Shown here piece by piece: positions 17,868-27,298 of a DNA stretch of 64,000 nt. Position numbers and translations under genes: made by a program. The stretch's first letter is position 1. Every line of letters begins with the position of its first letter. The stretch comes from Lentisphaera araneosa HTCC2155 (GTDB taxonomy: Bacteria; Verrucomicrobiota; Lentisphaeria; Lentisphaerales; Lentisphaeraceae). The notes under the pieces were generated by a model, which did no database searches, had not been told where the DNA came from, and saw only the letters and a list, made by a program, of their open reading frames with translations. The stretch is from the NCBI RefSeq assembly GCF_000170755.1, contig NZ_ABCK01000008.1, forward strand, positions 1 to 64,000, written 5' to 3'.

Positions 17868-19114
17868 TTGAAGAAGCCTTCTAAGCTGGGTAAAGCTAGT
17901 CTTTCTTCTTCATCTGGTTTTAGGAAGATTTTAAACTTGTCTTTGGCGTGGTTGTCGATCCAGCTAAGAAAGTCAAAAATAGGGTTGATGTCCCAGTGAG
18001 CTAAGCCCATGACATTTTTTCTTTCAATGTGTGAGGGGTGGTAGCAGATTCCTGGATGAATACCTTCTAGGATAAGTCCGTTAAAGCCATCCATTTCACT
18101 AACGCGGCGCATGATTTTTTTGAGGCGACGAATGATGACTGGTGATTGCCAGCAGAGTTCATCGCTCACTAAGCCGCAGCAAAAGGCTTGTGAACTGGGG
18201 ACGGCTAAGGCATTATCTGGCCAGCTGAGACCTCGATGAATGTTGAAGTATAAGTAAGTGTTTTCTTCTGATGATTCAGCAAGTGATTTTTTTAAACGCT
18301 CAAAATCGACTTCTTGTCCAGCATTTTTAAACGGAATGTAGAGTTTCTTGTGTTGCGGTACAGTGAGTTTCTTCTTATCGTTATTCCAAGCAATGTGCCA
18401 AGTGAAGCGGTAGTTTCTCTGTTCTGGGGTGAAATCTTCGCAGCAGGCTAAGGGCTCACGAGTGAACTCAAGGCTTTTTTCTTTTAATTTGATTTTGTAG
18501 GAACCACTTTCTGGATGGTAGCCTAGGTTTTCTTCCCAACGCCAGATATCAAATCCAGTACCAACTTCAATATCGATGCCATCTTTTCTGTGGAAGATGA
18601 TCGCGAGTGGTGGGCGGTGCCAATGACCGATCATGATTTCTTTGCCTTTCCAGTCAGGGATCTCCCTAGTGTATGGCTCGCTGCCTTCGGTTTGGTGTTG
18701 GGCAGGCGGGATAACTGTGAAAGCTTCGTATTTGCCCTTTAAATTTAAGGATCCTACGGAAAAATGTCGATTAACCGTTGTGCCATGACGGAAATTTATA
18801 TCTTGCGTAACACGCAAAAGGTTCTTGTGGTAGCGAGAAGTTTGTTTGAATTCACTTTCGCCACCGAAAGGTAAGTAGCCTTCGCTCTCAACAACCGATT
18901 GCCCAGCTTTGTGGTACTCTTTAACTTTGCGAGTGATGCACTGAGTATCTTCAATTCCACTAATAGAACTGCGAATGTCAGTGATGATAGATTTGTTATC
19001 AATTTTAATTTCACAAGGACCCCCACAGCTTTCGACGGGGTGAAAGGCTTGCCAGTTATTTTCAATGACGTAAATATTTTTGTCTTCGTCTTTTTCGATC
19101 ATATTTGTATCCAT
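17864..19114 (-). CDS. hypothetical protein coupled to rbgA (416 aa)
   Basis: A soluble protein without signal peptide. Notable features are CGGPC near 30, a beta-rich N-terminal half (lipocalin- or mutarotase-like strands such as RHFSVGSLNLKGKYEAF), a central FDIWRWEENLGYHPESGSYK, and a C-terminal part with GLILEGIHPGICYHPSH and LAHWDINPIFDF that look like a TIM-barrel or metal-site region, with many His, Trp and Cys. I do not recognise the family. It overlaps rbgA by 4 bp and is upstream in the same unit, but glycan-related chemistry would fit its composition better than ribosome work. That reading is weak. Confidence 0.7.
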   Translation of the reverse strand: MDTNMIEKDEDKNIYVIENNWQAFHPVESCGGPCEIKIDNKSIITDIRSSISGIEDTQCITRKVKEYHKAGQSVVESEGYLPFGGESEFKQTSRYHKNLLRVTQDINFRHGTTVNRHFSVGSLNLKGKYEAFTVIPPAQHQTEGSEPYTREIPDWKGKEIMIGHWHRPPLAIIFHRKDGIDIEVGTGFDIWRWEENLGYHPESGSYKIKLKEKSLEFTREPLACCEDFTPEQRNYRFTWHIAWNNDKKKLTVPQHKKLYIPFKNAGQEVDFERLKKSLAESSEENTYLYFNIHRGLSWPDNALAVPSSQAFCCGLVSDELCWQSPVIIRRLKKIMRRVSEMDGFNGLILEGIHPGICYHPSHIERKNVMGLAHWDINPIFDFLSWIDNHAKDKFKIFLKPDEEERLALPSLEGFFK

Positions 19115-19315
19115 TGCAACTCAATGAGTTGACTTAATTAAGCATTATAATTTTTCGAATCTAAACCTTATTGCTTATAGATGAAACTGGTTTTAAGATT
19201 TTTTACCTATTTAGCCATGGATTTGAAAAAGCGAAAAGAAAGTGCTTGCAATATGGGTCTTGTACTTGTTTAGGTGGAGCAAGAAGTTAATTTAAGAGTA
19301 TATAGGGAATGTTAC

Positions 19316-20794
19316 ATGAGAACAATATTAATATTTTTACTAGCTCTTATTAAGCTTTCAGCGCAAGAGATCGAATCAATAGAAACTGAAGTTGATAAAA
19401 GTGTAGAACGCTCGAAGCTTTTGCTTGACCTAAAAAATAAAGGTCCTGAAGCACTTATTTTACATGTACGACTCGACGGCGATACAGGGCAAGAGTTGAC
19501 TGGGCGTCTGGGGCGAGCGCTTGAGAGAGCTGATGACGAGTTTGTCGATGCTTTGGTATTAGATCTGCATAATTTAGAGACCGATATATCTCGAAGTCTT
19601 TTGGTGAATCAGAAACTACTCAAATTTGCGGTCCCCATTTTTGTCTATGCAGAGGGTAAGGTGAGTGGCGCAGCTAACTTATTCCTTTTAAGTGGAGATA
19701 AAATCATTTTGCATGATCAGCTTGAACTCGCTTACTCAGAACCCAAAATGTTTAATGATGAAGAGCCATCTTTAGAACAGAAAAAAGAACTTCGATCCAT
19801 GCGGATTGACGCTTTTGCTAAAAACGCAAAGATGAGGAATCATAACGTGAGCTTAGCCAAAACCTTGGCGGATTGGAGGATCCCCTTCAGCAAAGCAGGT
19901 GTCGAACATCTAGGTACTGAGGGGGCTTTCAAAATTTCTGCTCAAGAATGTCGCTTGGATGAGCAGGGAGAAGTTATTTTAACAAAAGATATAGTGACTT
20001 CCTTTGATGAGTTTAAGAAAGGTTTTTTGGGAGAAGCAGAGATTATAACTTTTAAAGAAAGTTCCTCTTATCTCTTGGCTAAAAGGCTCATGCCTTTCCT
20101 GCCAGCCATTTGGATTGCCGTTATGATTGCTTTATTTATGGAGATGAATACGCCAGGTTTTGGCGTTGGCGGAAGTGTGGGTTCAGTAGGCTTGGTTTTT
20201 TGTTTGTTTCTTCAATATCAACTGGGGACTGCTGGGGCATTAGATATTAGTCTTATAATAATTGGTTTAGCGTTGCTGGCGGTAGAAGTGGTCGTACTTC
20301 CGGGCTTTGGCATAGCGGGCATATTAGGTATACCTGCATTCGGTGCCGGTGTTGTGATGAGCTTTATTGATTTGGAGGCCTTGCCCGAAAACGAAGTAAT
20401 TCGAAGCTCTTATTTAGTTGATTCCTCTATGTACGCCATGTTCAATTTATCGGTTATTATCATAGGTACTTTTGTGGGGACTTTAGCTGTCATGTATTAT
20501 TTGCCAAAAATGAAACTGAGCAACAGTGTGGTGTTACTAGATGAAGGTGATAATCGAGAGAATACGGCAGGAGAAAATATTGTCCCTGAACTCGTTCAAG
20601 GACAAATAAGTGCGGGTGTCTTACTGCATAGTAAAGGTGTGGCATTGACGGATTTGAGACCAGTGGGTTCGGCTAAAATCTGTAATGTTCACTTAGATGT
20701 AATTAGTCATGGCGAGATGCTGGATATGGGTACTAAACTTATAGTTGTTGAAGTGGAAGGAAGTCGAGTCGTGGTGGAGCAAGTCAGTGAATAA
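19316..20794 (+). CDS. NfeD family protein (membrane-bound ClpP-class protease-like)
   Basis: 492 aa. The frame opens earlier, but the ATG at 19316 has AGGGAA about 7 bases upstream and starts a clean signal peptide (MRTILIFLLALIKLSAQ), so it is chosen. The N-terminal half is a ClpP/SppA-like domain (ALVLDLHNLETDISRSL, then VPIFVYAEGKVSGAANLFLL), where the serine of VSGAAN may be the nucleophile but its spacing is off by about one residue from the family. Residues about 250-420 hold several membrane spans, and the end is an NfeD OB-fold (GAGVVMS..., GVALTDLRPVGSAKI, VEGSRVVVEQV). First gene of an operon with the lipoate ligase-like and phosphatase genes; probable role in membrane-protein quality control. 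Confidence 0.87.
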   Translation: MRTILIFLLALIKLSAQEIESIETEVDKSVERSKLLLDLKNKGPEALILHVRLDGDTGQELTGRLGRALERADDEFVDALVLDLHNLETDISRSLLVNQKLLKFAVPIFVYAEGKVSGAANLFLLSGDKIILHDQLELAYSEPKMFNDEEPSLEQKKELRSMRIDAFAKNAKMRNHNVSLAKTLADWRIPFSKAGVEHLGTEGAFKISAQECRLDEQGEVILTKDIVTSFDEFKKGFLGEAEIITFKESSSYLLAKRLMPFLPAIWIAVMIALFMEMNTPGFGVGGSVGSVGLVFCLFLQYQLGTAGALDISLIIIGLALLAVEVVVLPGFGIAGILGIPAFGAGVVMSFIDLEALPENEVIRSSYLVDSSMYAMFNLSVIIIGTFVGTLAVMYYLPKMKLSNSVVLLDEGDNRENTAGENIVPELVQGQISAGVLLHSKGVALTDLRPVGSAKICNVHLDVISHGEMLDMGTKLIVVEVEGSRVVVEQVSE

Positions 20795-21488
20795 AGAAGA
20801 GTGGTTTCTTTGGCAAGATGAGGAGCATTCTGCCGCTGAAAACATGGCCATAGATGAGGCTCTCATGGAGCTAGCCATGGATTTACCTGGTCCGCTTTTG
20901 CGTTTATATGAATGGCAGGAGGAAGCTGTTTCCTTTGGTTATACGCAGAAATTTGACAGAGTTCCTCAAGGTATTAAAGATTTAGTTCGTCGCCCAACGG
21001 GTGGGGGGATAGTTTATCATAAGCATCACTTTACCTATACAGTTATTTTACCTCCAAATCATTGGATTGTGAAAGATACAAAGCCCGTAGAAAGCTATGC
21101 TTGGCTTAACCGTTGTGTACAAAATGCTTTGAAAGTTTTTAGTTTAGATTCGTCTCTTGCCGAACAAGAGATTCCTAGATCAGTTGACCGTGCTGGGATG
21201 GTTTGTTTTGTGACCCCAACTCGCTATGATTTACTTTTGGAAGACAAAAAAATTGCAGGCTCCGCACAAAGAAGAACGAAGTTGGGGATGCTGCATCAAG
21301 GTTCTATTGAATGTGAAGGCTATGATTTTTTAAATGCGAAAAGCTTGCGCGAAGCTTTGCCAAAGGGTTTTGAGAAAGTAATTCCCTGTAATTTTATAGC
21401 TTACTCTCCAATGACTTTGATAGAAGGTCGCGTGATTGAACTGCAAGAAGAGAAATACAATAATAAAGTATGGAATCAAAAACGCTGA
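20787..21488 (+). CDS. lipoate-protein ligase A-like / octanoyltransferase family protein
   Basis: 233 aa from a GTG at 20787, with GGAG eight bases upstream; this start overlaps nfeD by 8 bp. It is a BPL/LplA-fold enzyme acting on lipoyl domains. Motifs: NMAIDEALMELA, YEWQEEAVSFGYTQ, RRPTGGGIVYH (substrate-binding loop) and DKKIAGSAQRRT with the conserved lysine. The small C-terminal domain of classic LplA is absent, so it could be a LipM/LipL-type octanoyl or amidotransferase; the chemistry cannot be fixed from sequence. It is part of the nfeD operon and overlaps the next gene by one base (TGATG). Confidence 0.88.
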   Translation: MNKEEWFLWQDEEHSAAENMAIDEALMELAMDLPGPLLRLYEWQEEAVSFGYTQKFDRVPQGIKDLVRRPTGGGIVYHKHHFTYTVILPPNHWIVKDTKPVESYAWLNRCVQNALKVFSLDSSLAEQEIPRSVDRAGMVCFVTPTRYDLLLEDKKIAGSAQRRTKLGMLHQGSIECEGYDFLNAKSLREALPKGFEKVIPCNFIAYSPMTLIEGRVIELQEEKYNNKVWNQKR

Positions 21489-21964
21489 TGAAAAAAATTC
21501 TATTTGTTTGTCTTGGAAATATATGTCGATCTCCCGCTGCCGAAGGAGTCTTTAAAGCTAAACTTACTGAACAAGGTTTGGAGTCTGATTATGTGGTAGA
21601 TTCTGCAGGAACTAGCGGTTGGCATATTGGAGAAAGAGCTGATGGCCGTATGATAAAATCTGCTGCTCAGCGAAATTATGATCTTCAGTCACGTTCACGT
21701 AAAGTTTTAGATAGCGACTTTGATGAATTTGAACTGATTATTGCTATGGATAGAAGCAATGTCCGCAACCTGCAAAAAATGGGCGGTGGGCGCAAACATC
21801 GTGCGAATTGTTTTTTAATGACGGATTTTTGCCAGAAATATAAGGGAGTCGAAGAGGTGCCAGATCCTTATTATGATGGTGAAGAGGGCTTTAGTCATGT
21901 TCTCGACCTTCTTGAAGATGCCTGTGATGAACTTATCAAAAGATTAGAAGCCAAAGAGCTTTAG
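21488..21964 (+). CDS. low molecular weight protein-tyrosine phosphatase
   Basis: 158 aa, the usual length. Start ATG at 21488 shares a base with the upstream TGA stop. The P-loop CLGNICRSP begins at Cys8 with Arg14, the nucleophile and phosphate-binding residues, and the general-acid loop is VPDPYYDG. It dephosphorylates tyrosine (or arginine) on proteins; in Gram-negatives such enzymes often control exopolysaccharide kinases, but none is encoded nearby. Last gene of the nfeD operon; convergent with the MATE gene with only 4 bp between stop codons. Confidence 0.95.
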   Translation: MKKILFVCLGNICRSPAAEGVFKAKLTEQGLESDYVVDSAGTSGWHIGERADGRMIKSAAQRNYDLQSRSRKVLDSDFDEFELIIAMDRSNVRNLQKMGGGRKHRANCFLMTDFCQKYKGVEEVPDPYYDGEEGFSHVLDLLEDACDELIKRLEAKEL

Positions 21965-21968
21965 TTGA

Positions 21969-23351
21969 TTAGATGATTTTCTTCGTCTTCCAAATGCCAG
22001 TACGAAATCTTTGGTAGTATAAAATGCCTATGGCGATGATGAGGATGGTGAAACTCCACCAAACTTTTATAGGGCTTAGCTCCAAGATATTTATTTCTAT
22101 GTAAGCGAGTATGCACGCACCCCAGAAAATAAAAAAAGTCAGACAAGTCGGGTAAATCAGATCACCAGCACCTTTGAGGATACCTGCATAAACGAGGTGA
22201 ATGGCATCAAAAGTCATATATACACAGGCAATTCTCAGCATTGTACTAGCCATTTGACTCGTTTCATTGAGCTCGCCATTAGTGAAGGCGCTGGCAAGGT
22301 TAGGAGCAAAGATGAAAAAAATGATGGCGAGTGTACCCGAATATAACATGGCGATTTTTAGAGCGTTATAACTCGTGCGTTCAGCTAATTCAGTTTTTCC
22401 CATGCCTATATATTTTGCGCTCAGCGCAATTACGGCAATTTGTATGCCTGTCATCGGTAAATAAGAGAGGAGTTCCCAACTAAAGGTGATAGTTATGGCC
22501 GCCGCTGCTGTGGGCCCGGCCGATGCAAAGATAAGAATGAAAAAATTAAACCCCGATAGTTGAAGTAAGAATTCCAATCCTGCTGGGAGGCCTAGTTTAA
22601 GCAGTGCTCGCATGATATCAGGATTGTAGCGAATACTGAGGTGAGTTTTATGGCTTTCGCGGTAGTGGTGGCTGAAGTAATAATAAATCAAGATACACAG
22701 GACTATGAAAGAGGAAATGACTGTAGCCCACGCAGCACCGACTATGCCGAGTTCGGGCAGATTCCATTTCCCAAATATCAAAGCATAGGTAAGTGGGATG
22801 TTAATGACGACACCTATAAGGGCGCTCTGCATAATGATCATAGGCTTACCAATTCCAGAGAAGAAGCTGGCTAAAACACATCTTAGCAAAGTGATGATGT
22901 GAGCCGAAACGAGTATTTGGTAATATTGAGTTTCTAAATGAAGTAGGCGGCCTTCGTGACCACAAAATGAAAAGAAGTTTTTGGCGAAAGGTAAAGTAAG
23001 ATATAAACAGGGGGCAAAGAGGCAGGCGAGCATGATGCCTTGTCCTGCGGCTAGCGAGGCTTCAATAGGTGATTTCTTCCCAGTGAATTGTCCTGAGAGT
23101 GCGTTGACTTGGGAGAGTAAGCCGAAGAAGAGAGTTACGGTGAGAAAGGAAGTGAGCCCCCCAGAAAGTGCGGCCGCCATATCGATCGGGGATTTTCCTG
23201 CGAGTAGATAGCGGTCGGTAAACATGAGGATGGTATCACTGGATTGAGTGATAATAATGGGAGTGGCTTGAATTAATAAGACTTTAATCCCGCCAGGGCC
23301 ACGCCAAGATTTTTTTTGAGCTTCTACAAAGTTGCGATAAATCATGGTCAT
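21969..23351 (-). CDS. MATE family efflux transporter
   Basis: 460 aa with about twelve hydrophobic segments arranged as two similar halves, typical of Na+- or H+-coupled multidrug/organic-cation exporters in the inner membrane. Family segments include IKVLLIQATPIIITQSSDTI (first helix with the conserved P), NIPLTYALIFGKW and GAAWATVISSF, and in the second half LPAGLEFLLQLSGFNFF. The start could be the first Met or the third residue. It is a stand-alone gene; the substrate is unknown. Confidence 0.92.
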   Translation of the reverse strand: MTMIYRNFVEAQKKSWRGPGGIKVLLIQATPIIITQSSDTILMFTDRYLLAGKSPIDMAAALSGGLTSFLTVTLFFGLLSQVNALSGQFTGKKSPIEASLAAGQGIMLACLFAPCLYLTLPFAKNFFSFCGHEGRLLHLETQYYQILVSAHIITLLRCVLASFFSGIGKPMIIMQSALIGVVINIPLTYALIFGKWNLPELGIVGAAWATVISSFIVLCILIYYYFSHHYRESHKTHLSIRYNPDIMRALLKLGLPAGLEFLLQLSGFNFFILIFASAGPTAAAAITITFSWELLSYLPMTGIQIAVIALSAKYIGMGKTELAERTSYNALKIAMLYSGTLAIIFFIFAPNLASAFTNGELNETSQMASTMLRIACVYMTFDAIHLVYAGILKGAGDLIYPTCLTFFIFWGACILAYIEINILELSPIKVWWSFTILIIAIGILYYQRFRTGIWKTKKII

Positions 23352-23486
23352 AAAGATGCTTTGGCTTTATCAAATTAAAAAGCTTGCGATGGAAATTGGC
23401 GAAAGTTTTTTTCTAGGTTCTTTCAATTAAAGTAAACTCAATTAGTTTATTTTATGCAGGTTTAATTTTTATTTGGTGAGCTCAAG

Positions 23487-24614
23487 ATGAGATTAGTTTT
23501 TGCTTTTGATTCGTTTAAAGGGACGATTGATGCCCGAGATTTGTGTGAGATTGCAGTGAAGAAATTTGCTGAATGGGAACCGACTTGGGAATGTATACCT
23601 ATGCCATTGGCAGATGGTGGAGAAAATACTGCTGAAATTATCGCAGGAAATTTACAAGGTAAGATTTCCTCGATGGGGCAAGTGCAAGGACCAGTTAAGG
23701 CGATGTCATGCGAAGGGCATTATGTAGAGTTGCCCGGAAAACGAGCAGTTGTGGAGATGGCACATTGTTCGGGTTTAGCGCAATTGGGCTTAGAGGGTAA
23801 AGAGCCGCTGAATAGTAATACATTTGGAACGGGACAAGTTTTACGCTATCTAATTGATCAAGGATTTGAAGAGATTTTATTGACTCTGGGTGGTAGTGCG
23901 ACAAATGATGGTGGAACTGGCGCAGCAGCGGCCATGGGCTGGAAGTTTATCAATAATCATGGTGATGAGTTTGTTCCGAATGGTGGAACCCTTTTGAATA
24001 TAGTTGATATAATAGCGCCTCAAGATTTTGATTCTTGGCCGAAAATATCCGCTCTTTGTGATGTGCAAAATCCCATGACAGGTGCGCAAGGGGCAGCCTA
24101 TATTTTTGGACCTCAAAAAGGCGCGAATAAAGATCAGATTTTACTAATCGATGAAGGTTTAAAACATCTGGCAAAGTTGTTTAGTGCTCAGTTGTCGAAA
24201 GATGTCGAAGATCTGCCTGGCACAGGTGCCGCTGGAGCTTTTGGCGGAGGGGCGATGGCCATGATGAATGCTGACTTGGTTCCTGGTATCGAGACTATTT
24301 TGGATTGGTTTAAAGCCGATGAAGTTTTGCAAGCAGCGGATTATTTGATAACTGGAGAGGGCTGTTTAGATATGACCTCTTTTGGTGGAAAAGTTGTGGG
24401 AGGTGTGAGTCAACGTTATGGCGCTAAGTCTGAATTGGGGCTAGCTGCGATTGCGGGTGCAGTAAAAATTAATGCGGACTTCGCAAAGCAAAAGGGCTTA
24501 TCTTATGTGGGTGAATGTCGAAAAGCGGATCAGTCGGAAGTAGATGCATTTTCTAATGCTAAGCAAAACTACATCGATGCCTTAGAAGAATTTTATCGTT
24601 TTCTCAAGTCTTAA
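23487..24614 (+). CDS. glycerate kinase (GlxK/GarK family)
   Basis: 375 aa, matching family length. It phosphorylates D-glycerate, usually to 2-phosphoglycerate in this family. Visible hallmarks: start FAFDSFKGTIDA, IPMPLADGGENTAEII, GTGQVLRYLIDQGFEEILL, LGGSATNDGGTGAAAAMG, LPGTGAAGAFGGGAMAM, DYLITGEGCLDMTSFGGK. A GGTGAG lies upstream of the ATG. It is a single gene whose end overlaps the end of convergent rodA by 11 bp, leaving no room for a terminator between them. Confidence 0.95.
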   Translation: MRLVFAFDSFKGTIDARDLCEIAVKKFAEWEPTWECIPMPLADGGENTAEIIAGNLQGKISSMGQVQGPVKAMSCEGHYVELPGKRAVVEMAHCSGLAQLGLEGKEPLNSNTFGTGQVLRYLIDQGFEEILLTLGGSATNDGGTGAAAAMGWKFINNHGDEFVPNGGTLLNIVDIIAPQDFDSWPKISALCDVQNPMTGAQGAAYIFGPQKGANKDQILLIDEGLKHLAKLFSAQLSKDVEDLPGTGAAGAFGGGAMAMMNADLVPGIETILDWFKADEVLQAADYLITGEGCLDMTSFGGKVVGGVSQRYGAKSELGLAAIAGAVKINADFAKQKGLSYVGECRKADQSEVDAFSNAKQNYIDALEEFYRFLKS

Positions 24615-26052
24615 GTTCTTTAAGTTTTTCAGCAGATTCAATTCCCTTCCTATGTATGTAAATGCTCTGAAGGATACCAATACATATTAAAGAAGACACA
24701 ATTGAAGAGCCGCCATAGCTAATGAAGGGGAGTGGGATCCCGATTAAAGGTGCAACCCCCATTGCCATGCCTACATTTATATATGTGTGGTATAAGAATA
24801 AGACGGCAATAGAGATGGCCATGTACTTGCCGAAAGCATTTTGCGCATAGCAGGCAATTCGAAAAGCGCTTATGAAAAGGCCTAATTCAAGTAGGATAAC
24901 TAGTGTGCCCATGCGGAATCCACCTTCTTCGGCAATGACCGCGTAAAGTGAGTCTGTGGTGGAAACTGTTTGAGGAAGGAATCCGAGTCGCACTTGTGTA
25001 CTGTTTCCTATGCCTTTACCATTGAGGCCCCCGCTGCCTATGCTTAATAATGATTGGCGCGCATGCCAGCCTTCGGCTAGGTAAAATTGTTTTAAGCTTG
25101 TGAAGACATCAGGTTTTTCGTTATAGAGATCTTTGGAGATTGTGATATTCTTATTTTTGAACTCTTGTAGGAGAGTTTTATCGGGGCGTCTTGATGTGAG
25201 AATCGGCGTTATTTTTTTGTGCTCCATACCATGCGCTAAAGCTAGTTTTTTGATAGTAATTAGTTCATTGATGTATTTGTAAGGGCTACGCATTAGTTCC
25301 ATGCGTTCCATGCATTTGATAGGAAGCTCATTTTTTTCAGCGAGTTTCTTACCTCTCGCAATTGCTACGGGGTGGGATACGGGGTGTACAAACACATCAA
25401 TACGTTTCTTTTGGTGATCCTGTAGCAAGAAGTAGAGAATGGGGGTCATGATAGCGATGGCTAAAATTGGGTAGATGATGTAGCGCTTTCGAATGCCAGC
25501 AACAAATAGTACGGCAACAGTGACTGGAATGAAAGTACTGGCAGACCCAAAGTCAGGTTGGAGACCCACGAGAAATGCGGGCAAAAACCCAATGCAAATT
25601 ACGGGGATGACGTGCCAGAATTCACTTAACTTTCTGTGAGCTTGCGAAGCAAACCAAGAGAGGGCAACAATGGTGCAGGGTTTTGCGATCTCCGCAGTTT
25701 GAAGTGTGATCGGACCCAGTTTGATCCAGCTTTTTGCACCGTTGATGGTTTGGCCGAATAATAGGACACTTACCAGCATGATTAAGCCGAAAACATAGAT
25801 CTGCCACCAAAAATGACCGTAGTAATTGTAATCGATTACGGCTACCACTGTGCAAGCGACTCCGCCAACAATAATCCATTGGATTTGCTTAGTTCCATAA
25901 TTAGCTAGAAAGCCCTGTACTTGTTCTCCGATTCCATTTATATAGGTCACGCTGATAATAAGCAGGCAAACCGTGCATAAAGTCAAACTTAAGTCAAAGC
26001 GACTAAGGCGTTTCACCCAATCAGGTAAAGACTGGAATTTTTGTCCTCTCAT
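24604..26052 (-). CDS. rodA: RodA-type SEDS peptidoglycan glycosyltransferase with large extra loop
   Basis: 482 aa, about 100 longer than typical RodA. It polymerises peptidoglycan for cell elongation together with a class B PBP. SEDS features: GAKSWIKLGPITLQTAEIAK, LPAFLVGLQPDFGSAS, LLSIGSGGLNGKGIGNSTQ, the catalytic-loop region LPQTVSTTDSLYAVIAEE with its Asp, and the C-terminal GIPLPFISYGGSS. The oddity is an insertion at about residues 225-325, between FVHPVSHP and GWHARQSLLS, where other RodA proteins have a short link; it lies in the large periplasmic loop just before the catalytic segment. It abuts waaF (stop of waaF directly precedes its ATG). Confidence 0.93.
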   Translation of the reverse strand: MRGQKFQSLPDWVKRLSRFDLSLTLCTVCLLIISVTYINGIGEQVQGFLANYGTKQIQWIIVGGVACTVVAVIDYNYYGHFWWQIYVFGLIMLVSVLLFGQTINGAKSWIKLGPITLQTAEIAKPCTIVALSWFASQAHRKLSEFWHVIPVICIGFLPAFLVGLQPDFGSASTFIPVTVAVLFVAGIRKRYIIYPILAIAIMTPILYFLLQDHQKKRIDVFVHPVSHPVAIARGKKLAEKNELPIKCMERMELMRSPYKYINELITIKKLALAHGMEHKKITPILTSRRPDKTLLQEFKNKNITISKDLYNEKPDVFTSLKQFYLAEGWHARQSLLSIGSGGLNGKGIGNSTQVRLGFLPQTVSTTDSLYAVIAEEGGFRMGTLVILLELGLFISAFRIACYAQNAFGKYMAISIAVLFLYHTYINVGMAMGVAPLIGIPLPFISYGGSSIVSSLICIGILQSIYIHRKGIESAEKLKELKT

Positions 26053-27135
26053 TTATCCCAAACTTTCGAGTAATTCAATGACCATATTAGGGCTTACGGT
26101 CGAAAGACATTTGTATTGATCTTCATTAAGAGGACAGGTTTTTTGAAGGCAGGGTGAGCACTCTGGATTTGTGGAAGCAATTTTCCAGCGACCGCCTAGT
26201 GGGCCAGTGGCAAATGAATCTGTTGAGCCAAAGATGGCGACACCTTGAGCGCGAACACTCGCAGCCAAATGCATGGCTCCGCTATCGTTGACGACGCAAA
26301 ACTTTGAGCCAGCTAAGATGTGCATGAGTTCAGGGATAGATGTTTTGCCAACCAGATTAAGAGCTTTAGGGCATAGGGATTCGACTTCAGCTCCAACTTG
26401 TTCTTCCCCAGGGGCGCCCAATATGGCGACTTTGCCGCCTTTAGAAATCCACCAATTAGCGAGTTCCGCATAATGCTTTGCGGGCCATTGTTTAGCGGGG
26501 CCAAAAGCGGCTCCTGGAGCAATATTCAGCCATATGTCTCTTTGCTCGGTATAAGCAATTTTCGCGAGTTTATCTTTGTCGATATTTGGTGTAGCGGCCT
26601 CGAATTGGTCGTTCCATCCTTGTCCTCCAGCGATGTAAGCGAGTTCAAGGTACTCTTTGAGTTGATGGTTTTTGTCTTCTCCGGGAGTACGATAAAAGCC
26701 AGGGAGAGAGCGGTTTAGCATCAAGCCACGCCCGCGACCTGAACGACCAATTTTCAGTGGTATTCCCTTAAGGAAAAGATCCATGGCGGACCCAAAGGAA
26801 TTTGGGAAAATTACAGCAAAGCCAGGGTTGGCTTTTCTAATGAGTTCAGTTTCTCTTCTCTTTGTATGTTTTTCTTCCATAGCAATGACCTCGCTAACCC
26901 AGGGGAAGCTCTGCCACAATGAAGCGAGGTTTTTTTTACATAGAATAATGAAAGGAGCGCCGTTTGGTAGACTCTGTTGAATTTTATAAACTGCTGGTAA
27001 AGTCATGACTGCGTCGCCTAGCCAATTGACAGATCGGATGATAGCACCGCGTGCTTGGAGGTTTTGTGGGATTTGTTGACGCTGGATATTGTCTGGCTCG
27101 CTACCAATCTCAGCTTGGTAATAATTTGGTATCAT
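26053..27135 (-). CDS. waaF: lipopolysaccharide heptosyltransferase II-like (GT9)
   Basis: 360 aa. A GT-B glycosyltransferase of family 9 that adds heptose to the LPS inner core at the cytoplasmic face. Features: IIRSVNWLGDAVMTLPAV near 33, KIGRSGRGRGLMLNR, IAPGAAFGPAKQWPAKHYA, VVNDSGAMHLAASV, VAIFGSTDSFATGPLG, and the C-terminal cysteine-rich segment NPECSPCLQKTCPLNEDQYK typical of WaaF. There are about 28 extra residues before the usual start, but no internal Met is available; AGGA precedes the ATG. It implies a Gram-negative envelope. First gene of the waaF-rodA pair. Confidence 0.92.
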   Translation of the reverse strand: MIPNYYQAEIGSEPDNIQRQQIPQNLQARGAIIRSVNWLGDAVMTLPAVYKIQQSLPNGAPFIILCKKNLASLWQSFPWVSEVIAMEEKHTKRRETELIRKANPGFAVIFPNSFGSAMDLFLKGIPLKIGRSGRGRGLMLNRSLPGFYRTPGEDKNHQLKEYLELAYIAGGQGWNDQFEAATPNIDKDKLAKIAYTEQRDIWLNIAPGAAFGPAKQWPAKHYAELANWWISKGGKVAILGAPGEEQVGAEVESLCPKALNLVGKTSIPELMHILAGSKFCVVNDSGAMHLAASVRAQGVAIFGSTDSFATGPLGGRWKIASTNPECSPCLQKTCPLNEDQYKCLSTVSPNMVIELLESLG

Positions 27136-27298
27136 AAAATCCTGTGTAATTTTGTCAAAATATAGCGGAAGAGAGCTATTTAACTACAGAAAAGGATAAA
27201 AATCTGTTTAATTTGTACAATATTTTTTTTAGAGTCTTGAACAGCTGAGTAGAATGTTTTACCTTGGATTAGAGAGTTAAATAAATTTGCAATAGCGT

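Noticed and set aside
19274-19315. Earlier in-frame start of the NfeD gene
   Set aside because: It would bury the signal peptide; the ATG at 19316 has the Shine-Dalgarno.
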